In this document: piece by piece, positions 6,782 to 13,674 of the stretch
Layout of the letters: each line of letters opens with the position of its first letter
How positions within the stretch are numbered: position 1 is the stretch's first letter
NCBI GenBank assembly: GCA_038203875.1
Contig: JBBRDN010000097.1
Coordinates: 1-15,025, forward strand
DNA length: 15,025 bases
Direction of reading: 5' to 3'
Source of the DNA: CANJSG01 sp038203875
GTDB taxonomy: Bacteria; Verrucomicrobiota; Verrucomicrobiia; Limisphaerales; CANJSG01
Position numbers and translations under genes: made by a program
Notes under the pieces: generated by a model
Told to the model about the DNA's origin: nothing
What the model saw: the letters and a program-made list of their open reading frames with translations, nothing else
Database searches by the model: none

Positions 6782-8313
6782 ACTTCCAACCTGCAGCCTC
6801 GTGGCGATCCGGCGTCTCCGCCTTGGTGACGGGCCTGTTTTTTCTCTGCAGAGCAGACGCGGTTTTCGCGGCCGAGTCGACGGCGGCCTGGAAGCAATAC
6901 AACTCCGCGCTCGAAGCCTATCGCAACGGCGATTTCGCCAAGGCCGACGAAGCCTGGCAGGTGCTCTCCACTGCCGAGCTTCCCGATGCGATCCGAGGCA
7001 AGGTGTGGTTCCAATCGGGCAACGCCGCTTTCCGCATTGGTGAACGCACGGTGAAGGGCGAACCGGAGAACGCGCTCCGCGAATGGATGAGGGCCCGCGA
7101 GGCGTTCCGCGTGGCGTCGTCCAAGGGACCCGTCCGGACCGAGGCGAAGCTCAACTTGGACCTTGTCGAGCGGAACCTCGTCCGGCTCAACCTTGACCTG
7201 GCGACCAGGCTCGAGGGCTCGGCGAAGAACCAGCCGATCGACAAGACCGTCGAGTTGCTGCAAGCCGCGACGGTCTACGCGCACCAAGCCACCGACATTG
7301 CGCCCGACAACGCGGAGGCCAAGCAGACCGTGACCCGGACCGAGAAGGGCCTTCGTGAAGCGCTCCAAAAGAAAGGGCGAGAGCTGGAAAAGAAGGCCGA
7401 CGAAGCGCTCAAACGCGGCAACCAGTGGGACCTGACGCAGGCCAAACAACTTCTCGACGGCGCCCTCTCGGATTTCGAATCCGGACTTTCCCTGGCCCCC
7501 AAGGACGGCACCCTCAACCTCGACCGCCAACGGGTGGTCGAGAAGCTGGCCAAGCTGCACATCGACAACGGATGGGCCGAGAAGAAGCGCGGCGACCAGT
7601 CGGCCAAGTGGGAACCGGACGATGCCGAAAAGCATTACCGCGAGGCATTGTCGGAGTTCGAACAGTCGCTTGGAGTGAAACCCCACGACAACGCCGAAGC
7701 CGAACGCGGCCGTGCGGAAGTGACCAGGGCCTTGGAGCAACTGCAGCTCCGGGAGGCCGATCGTCTCGCCAAGCAGGGCCGCGAGGACATTCCCAGGGCC
7801 ACCGAACGCGCTGCGGAAGAACTCACCGAAGCCGTGGAGCGCTATCAGGAAGCGATGGACCTGAACCCGGACAACGCCCAAACCCCGCCCAAACTCGAGG
7901 CGACGAAGAAGGATCTTGCGCCGGTGATGGAAAAGCTCGGCCAACTCGAACAGCAACGCGCCCAGCAGGCGGAGAAACGGTCTCCGCAGGAAGCAGTCCA
8001 GCATCTGGAGAAGGCCGAGACCGCGTTCGACCGCGCCCAGCAGGCGGATCCCAGCAGCGAATCCGCTCAGAAGGGTGCCGGCGAGGTGCAGAAGGAGCTT
8101 GATCGCCTCCGCCAAAAAATGGCCGCGCAGGCACAGGGGAAGGCGGGCGAGGAAGGCCAAAAAGACAAGGACGCGAAGGAGGCCAAGGCCGGAAAGGAAT
8201 TGGCGGAGATGATGGAAGAGCTCAAGCGCGAGCAGGCCCAGCAGATGGACCCCGGCCGTCGCCGCCAGGAGCGTTTCTCGGCCCAGCCCCCGCGGACCAC
8301 GCGGCATTGGTAG
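6778..8313 (+). CDS. Exported TPR protein at the end of the Bat operon (BatC-like)
   Basis: This 511-residue protein has a signal peptide (hydrophobic about 13-30, likely cleavage after VFA), so it acts in the periplasm. Helical TPR-like repeats follow: AWKQYNSALEAYRNGDFAKADEAW at about 37-60, and later units around YREALSEFEQSLGVKPHDNAEA and AVERYQEAMDLNPDNAQ. From about residue 400 the chain is rich in Gln, Lys, Glu and Ala and probably coiled coil. TPR proteins of this operon type (BatC, BatE) are thought to scaffold the vWA proteins. No vWA, SH3 or BatD-like domain is seen, and no batD gene follows in the window. FLC near residue 24 does not make a good lipobox. The start overlaps the batB stop (ATGA), with GGAG 10 nt upstream. 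Confidence 0.82.
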   Translation: MNFQPAASWRSGVSALVTGLFFLCRADAVFAAESTAAWKQYNSALEAYRNGDFAKADEAWQVLSTAELPDAIRGKVWFQSGNAAFRIGERTVKGEPENALREWMRAREAFRVASSKGPVRTEAKLNLDLVERNLVRLNLDLATRLEGSAKNQPIDKTVELLQAATVYAHQATDIAPDNAEAKQTVTRTEKGLREALQKKGRELEKKADEALKRGNQWDLTQAKQLLDGALSDFESGLSLAPKDGTLNLDRQRVVEKLAKLHIDNGWAEKKRGDQSAKWEPDDAEKHYREALSEFEQSLGVKPHDNAEAERGRAEVTRALEQLQLREADRLAKQGREDIPRATERAAEELTEAVERYQEAMDLNPDNAQTPPKLEATKKDLAPVMEKLGQLEQQRAQQAEKRSPQEAVQHLEKAETAFDRAQQADPSSESAQKGAGEVQKELDRLRQKMAAQAQGKAGEEGQKDKDAKEAKAGKELAEMMEELKREQAQQMDPGRRRQERFSAQPPRTTRHW

Positions 8314-8412
8314 GCGTTAAACCGCCTTGCAGCCGGTCCGCCGTTCCCGTCAGATGAATCCCGTTCCCATGAATCGCGTCATACAGACGTCACACAATCC
8401 TACATTCTAGCC

Positions 8413-9273
8413 ATGAAACGCCGCCTTTTCCTCAGATGCCTCGCCACGCTGGCAGGAGTCCTCGTCACCACGTCCGCTGTCGCCGCGCCCAAGAAAATCC
8501 TGGTCGTTTCGACCACGACGGGCTTCCGCCACAGCTCCATCGCCACGGCCGAGAAGGTCATCGCCGAAGTCGGCAAGTCCTCCGGCGTATACGACATCGA
8601 GCTCGCCAGCGTGTTCCCGCCGAAGGATCCGGGTCGGAACGCCACCGACGAGCAGAAGGCCGCTTTCAAGGTCGAACAGACCGGCTACCAGGAGAAGATC
8701 AAGGCTGTCCTCGCCGAGAAGATGAGCCCCGCCGCGTTGAAGAAGTATGACGGGATCATCTTCGCGAACACCACCGGCGACCTGCCGCTTCCGGACAAGG
8801 AAGCCTTCATCGCCTGGGTCAAGAACGGCGGCGCCTTCGTCGGCATGCACAGCGCCAGCGACACTTTCCACGGATTCCCGCCCTACATCGAGATGCTCGG
8901 CGGCGAGTTCCAGACCCACGGTGCGCAGGTTGTTGTGAGCGCCATCAACAAGGATTCGGCCCACCCTTCGACCAAACACTTCGGCGCGACATTCGATATC
9001 GGCGGCAAGAAGGAGGAGATGTATCTCTTCAAGAACTACCAGCAGAAGGCCGTCCGCGAACTGCTCGTTCTCGACAAGCACCCGAATACCGGCGCGGCCG
9101 GCAATTTCGGCGTCTCTTGGTGCCGTGAGTTCGGCAAGGGCAAGGTCTTCTACACCTCGCTCGGCCACAACGAATACGTCTGGGAGATGCCCGAATACCA
9201 GAAGCACATCCTCGGCGGCATCGAGTGGACTCTCGGCCTGAAGAAGGGCAGCGGCGAACCCCAGATGAAGTGA
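8413..9273 (+). CDS. ThuA-like domain protein, probably Tat-exported
   Basis: This 286-residue protein belongs to the ThuA-like family, which has a class I glutamine amidotransferase-like fold. Signature stretches are VSTTTGFRHSS at 32-42, FVGMHSASDTFHG at 142-154 and YTSLGHNEYVWEMP at 247-260. ThuA in rhizobia takes part in 3-keto-trehalose metabolism; related proteins in Verrucomicrobia and Planctomycetes act on unknown sugars. The N terminus KRRLFLR matches the twin-arginine RRxFLK pattern, followed by a hydrophobic stretch and AVAA, so folded export is likely. The gene lies 31 bp before a DUF1080 gene with which it is probably cotranscribed. No ribosome site is visible. A promoter is expected in the 99-bp gap upstream but cannot be placed. 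Confidence 0.87.
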   Translation: MKRRLFLRCLATLAGVLVTTSAVAAPKKILVVSTTTGFRHSSIATAEKVIAEVGKSSGVYDIELASVFPPKDPGRNATDEQKAAFKVEQTGYQEKIKAVLAEKMSPAALKKYDGIIFANTTGDLPLPDKEAFIAWVKNGGAFVGMHSASDTFHGFPPYIEMLGGEFQTHGAQVVVSAINKDSAHPSTKHFGATFDIGGKKEEMYLFKNYQQKAVRELLVLDKHPNTGAAGNFGVSWCREFGKGKVFYTSLGHNEYVWEMPEYQKHILGGIEWTLGLKKGSGEPQMK

Positions 9274-9304
9274 TCGGGAATCTTGTCCCACGAGCCAATC
9301 ACCC

Positions 9305-9922
9305 ATGAAACACCTTCTTTTCTCCGCCGTTGCTGCAGTCGTCGGCGCCGCCGCCTTCAATCTGTCGGCCGCGGATGAAGCGGGATTCGTCCCGCTCTTC
9401 AACGGCAAGGACACCGCCGGTTGGAACCTGCGCCGCGCGGATGGACACAATAGCTGGACCGTCGACAACGGCGTGTTGAAGAACACAGTCAACAAGGGCG
9501 AGCACGGGACCGACCTGGTGACGGCGAAGAAGTTTTGGAACTTCACGGTGCGCTACGAGTTCCAGGTGCCGGACAATTCGAACTCGGGTTTCTACCTCCG
9601 TGGCCGCCATGAGATCCAGATCCTCGGCGACTACAAGGCCGGCAAGAAGGCCAAGACGGGCAACGGTGCCATCTACAATCAGACTGCCCCGTCGGAGTTC
9701 GCCTCCAAGCCCGCAGGCGAATGGCAGACCGCCGAGGCGACGATGATCGACAACAAAATCACCTTGGTGCTGAACGGAAAGAAGGTCCACGACAACGTGG
9801 TCTGTGACGTCGCCACCGGCAGCGAGATCGACAAGAAGGTGAAGGAACCCGGTCCTATTTTTCTCCAGGGCGATCATGGCACGGTTTGGTTCCGCAACAT
9901 GCGGATCAAGGAGATCAAGTAG
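9305..9922 (+). CDS. Exported DUF1080 protein (3-keto-disaccharide hydrolase domain)
   Basis: This 205-residue protein has a signal peptide (about 1-22, cleavage after LSA) and then a single lectin-like beta-sandwich domain. The family marks are LFNGKDTAGW at 31-40, SGFYLRGRHEIQILGD at 94-109 and GPIFLQGDHGTVWFRN at 183-198. DUF1080 domains include hydrolases that cleave 3-keto-disaccharides, and they occur beside ThuA-like proteins and sugar oxidoreductases. Together with the preceding gene this suggests a step in breaking down oxidised disaccharides in the periplasm; the true substrate is unknown. It is the last gene before a strong hairpin terminator. The length is that of a one-domain protein with nothing missing. 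Confidence 0.9.
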   Translation: MKHLLFSAVAAVVGAAAFNLSAADEAGFVPLFNGKDTAGWNLRRADGHNSWTVDNGVLKNTVNKGEHGTDLVTAKKFWNFTVRYEFQVPDNSNSGFYLRGRHEIQILGDYKAGKKAKTGNGAIYNQTAPSEFASKPAGEWQTAEATMIDNKITLVLNGKKVHDNVVCDVATGSEIDKKVKEPGPIFLQGDHGTVWFRNMRIKEIK

Positions 9923-9947
9923 GCCCCGGTCCGGTTTCGAATTCGTC

Positions 9948-9985
9948 AGGAGGCGGGGGTGCCGGACACGGCGCCCCCGCTTCCT
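9948..9985 (+). terminator. Rho-independent terminator after the DUF1080 gene
   Basis: A 16-bp stem (left arm 9948-9963, right arm 9970-9985, two G-U pairs) closes the loop GGACAC. The GC-rich core is GCGGGGGTGCC with GGCGCCCCCGC. The tail TCATTTTC is only moderately T-rich. The hairpin starts 25 bp after the stop codon and closes the ThuA-DUF1080 unit. Confidence 0.82.
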
Positions 9986-10044
9986 TCATTTTCACTTGCT
10001 TGAATCCACGCCGACTCGACGCCACGTTGGTCCAACACAGAGGT

Positions 10045-10851
10045 ATGATGTTGAACGCGATTTCCTCGAGAACAGGCCGGCGGCGATCCGGCGGCGGATT
10101 CACCCTAATCGAACTGCTCGTGGTGATCGGCATCATCGGTATCCTGGCCAGCATGCTCTTGCCGACGTTGGGACGTGCGAAAGAAAAGGGGAAAGCCATC
10201 CAGTGCGTCAGCAACCTCAAGCAGCTCGGAATCGGCTTCAACCTATACGCCCAGGACAACCGCGACCGTTATCCGCTTGGTTCCTTTGTCGGAGGCCAGG
10301 ATCCGGCGCCGGCCTTCACGAACATCCTTCCGTCCGCCCGACAGCGACCGCTTTACGCCTATGTCGGGCCTTCGGCGGTCTATCGCTGCGCGTCGGACCG
10401 CGGGCAGGCGCTGATTCCCCAGACGGATCTGGAGTTCAAACCGACCCGCTATGAAACCGCCGGCATAAGCTACGACTACAACGATTCGCTTCCCACTGTG
10501 GTGGCGAACGGCGGATTCCTGAAGGGTGTCGACGGAATCCTGGCAGGCAAACCCACGTCGTGGGTGCCGGACACGACCCGTTACATCGTCATGTATGAAC
10601 CGCCGGCCCGCATCTACGCCAACGCCGCCGGTGATGCGCAGTGGCATCAATGGCACTATGGGGTCGGCGCGGGAGAGATCTCCGATCCGCGGAACGCCCG
10701 GTCCGACTTCCAGTCGGCCGTGCTGTTCGCCGATTCCCATGCTGGCTTGCACAACTTCTCCCCGTCGCTGCAGGGCGACTATCTGCATCCATACGAAGCC
10801 ACCCGGCAGTGGATGTGGTATAAAGCGATCGAATCCTCGGTGCGTCCATGA
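10045..10851 (+). CDS. Pseudopilin-like protein with prepilin cleavage signal
   Basis: This 268-residue protein carries a class III prepilin signal: a short basic leader, GGG, then FTLIELLVVIGIIGILASML from residue 19, with Glu at mature position 5. Prepilin peptidase would cut between G18 and F19. After the helix, KGKAIQCVSNLKQLG and YAQDNRDRYP are typical of the pseudopilin family that is strongly multiplied in Verrucomicrobia and Planctomycetes. Near the C terminus, VLFADSHAG resembles the H-X9-DG processing-associated motif but has Ser for Gly and lacks the His. It is probably anchored in the inner membrane or assembled into a type II secretion-like pseudopilus. Two adjacent ATGs (10045, 10048) are possible; AGAGG at 10039-10043 fits the second better. 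The frame extends to 9886, but that would run through the terminator. The stop overlaps the next start. Confidence 0.88.
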   Translation: MMLNAISSRTGRRRSGGGFTLIELLVVIGIIGILASMLLPTLGRAKEKGKAIQCVSNLKQLGIGFNLYAQDNRDRYPLGSFVGGQDPAPAFTNILPSARQRPLYAYVGPSAVYRCASDRGQALIPQTDLEFKPTRYETAGISYDYNDSLPTVVANGGFLKGVDGILAGKPTSWVPDTTRYIVMYEPPARIYANAAGDAQWHQWHYGVGAGEISDPRNARSDFQSAVLFADSHAGLHNFSPSLQGDYLHPYEATRQWMWYKAIESSVRP

Positions 10852-11540
10852 ATCCACCCTCGGAGCAGAAAGGGACGGAAGAAACTTCCCGGCAAGTGCG
10901 GGTCGAAGCCGTCTGGGGCTTACTGAGGAACTTGGCGAGGTCCCTTTTCTCCACGGGACTCGCAGGAGAGAAAATCCGCGACGTTTACGCGGGCAGTATC
11001 CGCGTCTCGTGCGAATCGTGTGGGTCCGAGTTGAAGGAAGCCGACCGCGTTGCCTTGCTCGATGCCGCGAGCGACACCCGGCTTGCCAACCCGAAACTCG
11101 ACCGGCTCCACAAGGGCTACTGCTTCAAACCAGGCTGCAACTCCTACTTCTACCGCATAACTTTCCGGCCCGTCGAAGGGATCAATTGGACTACGGCGTT
11201 GCCCGAAGCCGAGGCGTTGCCGGCGAAACTTGCAGCCGAGGAGAAGCGCCAAGAGCCTTTCACTTGGGAATCCTTCATCCGCAGCCCACGGTTTCGGATA
11301 CCTGCGGGCTTGGTCGTGCTGGCGGGCTTGCTGGTTTACAGGAATTGGTATTTCAACGGGACGCTTCCTTTCGTCTCCCAGCGGTTCGAAACGGCGAATC
11401 CCCATCCCGAGTTCTCCCGCGCTGCGACCCGTCCGGTCGCGACGGCCGGATCCATCCGGGCCTCGACGCTCAATGCGCTGGCTCCAGACGAGAGCGCAGT
11501 GACAAATTCGCGCATCAGGGCGGCTTCAAAGCCGAAGTGA
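10848..11540 (+). CDS. Unrecognised membrane protein with a cysteine pair cluster
   Basis: I do not recognise this 230-residue protein. The first half is soluble and holds CESC at 55-58 and CFKPGC at 92-97. These four cysteines, 34 residues apart, could bind zinc as an irregular zinc ribbon, the first pair being the usual CxxCG knuckle. A single transmembrane helix follows at about 151-169 (IPAGLVVLAGLLVYRNWYF). The last 60 residues are Ala/Arg/Ser/Pro-rich and probably disordered. There is no signal peptide. With the basic residues before the helix, the cysteine domain is expected in the cytoplasm and the tail outside. The gene overlaps the pseudopilin gene by 4 bp (ATGA), so the two are translationally coupled and may act together, for example in making or anchoring the pseudopilin. 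No function is assigned. Confidence 0.75.
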   Translation: MNPPSEQKGTEETSRQVRVEAVWGLLRNLARSLFSTGLAGEKIRDVYAGSIRVSCESCGSELKEADRVALLDAASDTRLANPKLDRLHKGYCFKPGCNSYFYRITFRPVEGINWTTALPEAEALPAKLAAEEKRQEPFTWESFIRSPRFRIPAGLVVLAGLLVYRNWYFNGTLPFVSQRFETANPHPEFSRAATRPVATAGSIRASTLNALAPDESAVTNSRIRAASKPK

Positions 11541-11818
11541 AGAGAGGTCTGTCGAGGCCGAGTGGTTGCCCGCGTTCCCGATTAATCACACCCGGTCGAT
11601 GATAGGCTCAACGGGGACTTTTGGGTCATCCAGTGAAGGCTGTAGTTCATTGGGAGAAAGTCTTTTAAGCGCTCAACGCGGGGCCATTTTTATGGCGATC
11701 CAAATTCAAAAAAACTGCTTGTGAAAAATTTCACGATCAGCAAACGTTTCGATTCCGTTCGGAAAAAGTTGTGTCGCAGAGCCGTGTCCTGCTGACCTCT
11801 TAGAACGGTCTTGCATCG
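11541..11818 (+). promoter_or_regulatory. Leader region of the ATP synthase operon
   Basis: This 278-bp stretch has no convincing gene. Its right half (about 11685-11770) is clearly richer in A+T than the rest of the window, as expected for a promoter region. It contains GTGAAA-AA-TTTCAC at 11721-11734, a 6-bp inverted repeat that could bind a dimeric regulator, and a small hairpin GCCAT-TTTT-ATGGC at 11683-11696. No clean -35/-10 pair was found, so no transcription start is proposed. No clear terminator for the preceding gene is visible. Confidence 0.5.
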
Positions 11819-12748
11819 ATGCGCCTGATCAAACAGCTCCTGGTTACTGCCGCCCTTTGGGCTGCGCCTGTTGTCGCCTTTGCGAACGAAGGTGGCGAGG
11901 CGCAGGGGTTGTCGACCTACGCGCCGGTTGTTCTGGATCTTGGATTTTTCAAGGTTACGAACTCGATGATCGTGACCTGGATTGTCGCGCTCGGGTTGAT
12001 CGGCTTTGCCAAAGCCGCGACCAGCCAAATGCAGATGATTCCTGCAGGGCTGCAGAACTTCTGGGAGTGGCTTGTTGAATCTCTCGCCAGCTTCCTGGAA
12101 GGCATCCTCGGGTGGAATCTCGCCAAGCAGACCTTCTGGTTCTTCGCGACGATCTTCATCTTCATCATCTTCACCAACTGGGCCGGCTTGATCCCCGGTG
12201 TCGGCACAATTGGTTGGGGAATCCCCGATGCCTCTGGGCACATGCATCACATCGACACTCCGATTCTGCGCGGTGCCAACGCCGACCTGAACATGACTTC
12301 GGCGATGTCCCTCACGTTCTTCGTCTGCTGGATCTGGTGGGCCATCAAGGCGAACGGTGTCGGTGGATCCTTGGCCCACGTCTTCTTGTATCGCGGTGAT
12401 GCCGCAGGGATCATGAAGCTCCTGTTGATCGTGGTGTTCCTGGGAGTGGGCCTCCTTGAAGTGATCTCGATCCTCTTCCGGCCTGTCTCTCTCAGCTTCC
12501 GTCTCTACGGCAACATTTTCGCCGGTGAGAATCTGCTGGAAGCCATGGCGCTCGCGGGTGGCAAGTATTTCGGATGGCTGGTGCCGCTGCCGTTCTATTT
12601 CATGGAGCTGATCATCGGCTTCGTTCAGGCTCTCGTTTTCACACTCCTGACGTCGGTGTTCACCGCTTTGATCTGTGAAAAGCATGACGAAGGTCACGAG
12701 GCCCATGAAGGTCATGGCCATGGGCACGGTGAAGCGGCCCATCACTAG
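11819..12748 (+). CDS. atpB: ATP synthase Fo subunit a
   Basis: This 309-residue membrane protein forms the proton half-channels next to the c ring. The essential arginine is R228 in SLSFRLYGN, with E237 in FAGENLL and Q270 in GFVQALVF around it, and E214 in LLEVIS. E263 stands where E. coli has His245, a common variant. FTNWAGLIPG at 118-127 is the usual motif of the second helix. The chain is longer than the E. coli protein. Residues 1-22 resemble a signal peptide ending at VVAFA, and the tail 289-309 holds eight histidines among Gly and Glu. A further HMHH lies at 141-144. It is the first gene of the operon; no atpI or atpZ precedes it. The ATG at 11819 has no clear ribosome site. Confidence 0.95.
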   Translation: MRLIKQLLVTAALWAAPVVAFANEGGEAQGLSTYAPVVLDLGFFKVTNSMIVTWIVALGLIGFAKAATSQMQMIPAGLQNFWEWLVESLASFLEGILGWNLAKQTFWFFATIFIFIIFTNWAGLIPGVGTIGWGIPDASGHMHHIDTPILRGANADLNMTSAMSLTFFVCWIWWAIKANGVGGSLAHVFLYRGDAAGIMKLLLIVVFLGVGLLEVISILFRPVSLSFRLYGNIFAGENLLEAMALAGGKYFGWLVPLPFYFMELIIGFVQALVFTLLTSVFTALICEKHDEGHEAHEGHGHGHGEAAHH

Positions 12749-12814
12749 AGCATTTTAACCATTTCGGCGCCTGACCGTTGGCTTTGACTGCGGGGGTCGC
12801 CGAGTAACACAAAG

Positions 12815-12820
12815 AAAGGA
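12815..12820 (+). promoter_or_regulatory. Ribosome binding site of atpE
   Basis: AAAGGA lies 9 nt before the atpE ATG within an A-rich, unstructured stretch. It is the clearest ribosome site of the atp genes here, which fits the need for many c subunits per complex. Confidence 0.6.
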
Positions 12821-12829
12821 CAGAATAAC

Positions 12830-13030
12830 ATGTTGGCTGAAATGTCCGGCAACATTCACGTGGCGTTCGCCGCTCTCGGCTCCGCCATCGCGGTAGGTAT
12901 CATCGGTATGAAGGCCGCTGAAGCCGTGGGGCGCAACCCTGGCGCTTCCGGAAAGATCCTCGTTCAGGCGCTGCTCAGCTCCGCTCTGGCCGAAGGCATC
13001 GTCTTCTTCGCGATCTTCCTCGTGAAGTAA
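12830..13030 (+). CDS. atpE: ATP synthase Fo subunit c
   Basis: This 66-residue hairpin of two membrane helices is short for a c subunit (E. coli has 79). The polar loop is GRNPGASGK at 34-42, and the ion-carrying carboxylate is E55 in SALAEGIVFF. The positions used to bind Na+ in Na+-type rings are not conserved: Val22 stands for the helix 1 Gln, Gly56 for Ser/Thr and Phe60 for Tyr. Proton coupling is therefore expected. In helix 1 the glycine ladder reads GSAIAVG, with Ala replacing Gly at residues 19 and 21, a feature linked with ring size in other species. The start follows AAAGGA; a strong hairpin follows the stop. Confidence 0.95.
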   Translation: MLAEMSGNIHVAFAALGSAIAVGIIGMKAAEAVGRNPGASGKILVQALLSSALAEGIVFFAIFLVK

Positions 13031-13040
13031 GCCCCAAATT

Positions 13041-13066
13041 CCCGGTGCCGGGCAACCGGCGCCGGG
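13041..13066 (+). other. GCAA-tetraloop hairpin between atpE and atpF
   Basis: CCCGGTGCCGG (13041-13051) pairs with CCGGCGCCGGG (13056-13066) over 11 bp with one G-U pair, closing a GCAA loop, which is a stable GNRA tetraloop. No T tract follows, so it should not end transcription efficiently. It begins 10 bp after the atpE stop and may protect or delimit an atpE-containing mRNA, helping to make more c subunit than the downstream subunits. Confidence 0.75.
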
Positions 13067-13096
13067 TTCCTGTCCCTAAAGATTGATTTTTAGTTT

Positions 13097-13654
13097 ATGG
13101 ATTCCTTGTTTCTGATCGCTGCCGCCGCTCCCTCCGAGGGGACTGGCATCGTGGAAGGCATTGTCAAAACGTTCGGCTGGAACCCCCAGCTGTTCGTCTC
13201 CCAGCTGATCAGTTTCGTCATCGTCGCGTTCCTTCTCCAGAAGTTCGCCTACAAGCCCATCCTGCAGATGCTGGATGAGCGCAAGAAGCGGATCGAAGAA
13301 AGCCTGGTCAACGCCGAGAAGATCAAGGCAGAGCTCGCTCAGGCGGAATCCACCCGCAGGCAGCTCATCTCGGACGCCTCGGCCCAGGCGAACAAGATCA
13401 TCGAGGAAGCCCGAGCCGCCGCCGCCAAGATTTCCGAGCAGGAAGGCCAGCGTGCCGTGGCCGCCGCCGCCGACATCATCGCCAAGGCGAAGCAGTCCAA
13501 CGAGGCCGAGCTGGTCCGCATGAAGTCCGAGCTCCGCAAGGAAGTCACCCGGCTCGTGGTCGAGGTCAGCACCAAGGTCACTGGCGGGATCCTTTCCGTG
13601 GAACAGAAGCAGCGCCTCGCGGATGACGCCAACAAGCAGCTCGCGAACAACTGA
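13097..13654 (+). CDS. atpF: ATP synthase Fo subunit b
   Basis: This 185-residue protein is the peripheral stalk subunit. One membrane helix lies at about 31-50 (SQLISFVIVAFLLQKF), then AYKPILQMLDERKKRIEESL starts a long right-handed coiled coil rich in Ala, Glu, Lys and Arg. The C-terminal part ending near LADDANKQL should contact the delta subunit encoded next. The first 20 residues are outside the membrane and lack a clear signal peptide. Only one b gene is present here, so a homodimer is likely unless a b' gene lies elsewhere. The start has no ribosome site (TTTTTAGTTT precedes it), in contrast to atpE. Confidence 0.94.
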   Translation: MDSLFLIAAAAPSEGTGIVEGIVKTFGWNPQLFVSQLISFVIVAFLLQKFAYKPILQMLDERKKRIEESLVNAEKIKAELAQAESTRRQLISDASAQANKIIEEARAAAAKISEQEGQRAVAAAADIIAKAKQSNEAELVRMKSELRKEVTRLVVEVSTKVTGGILSVEQKQRLADDANKQLANN

Positions 13655-13674
13655 TTTCCCGAACCTGAGCCCCG

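Noticed and set aside
6592..8307. A 571-codon open frame on the minus strand opposite the TPR gene
   Set aside because: Stop-free antisense frames are common in GC-rich genes. The sense frame has a signal peptide and TPR repeats, and it joins the operon by an ATGA overlap.
8312..8327. Small hairpin AGGCG-TTAAAC-CGCCT at the end of the TPR gene as a terminator
   Set aside because: It has only a 5-bp stem, overlaps the stop codon and has no T tract. It may be chance.
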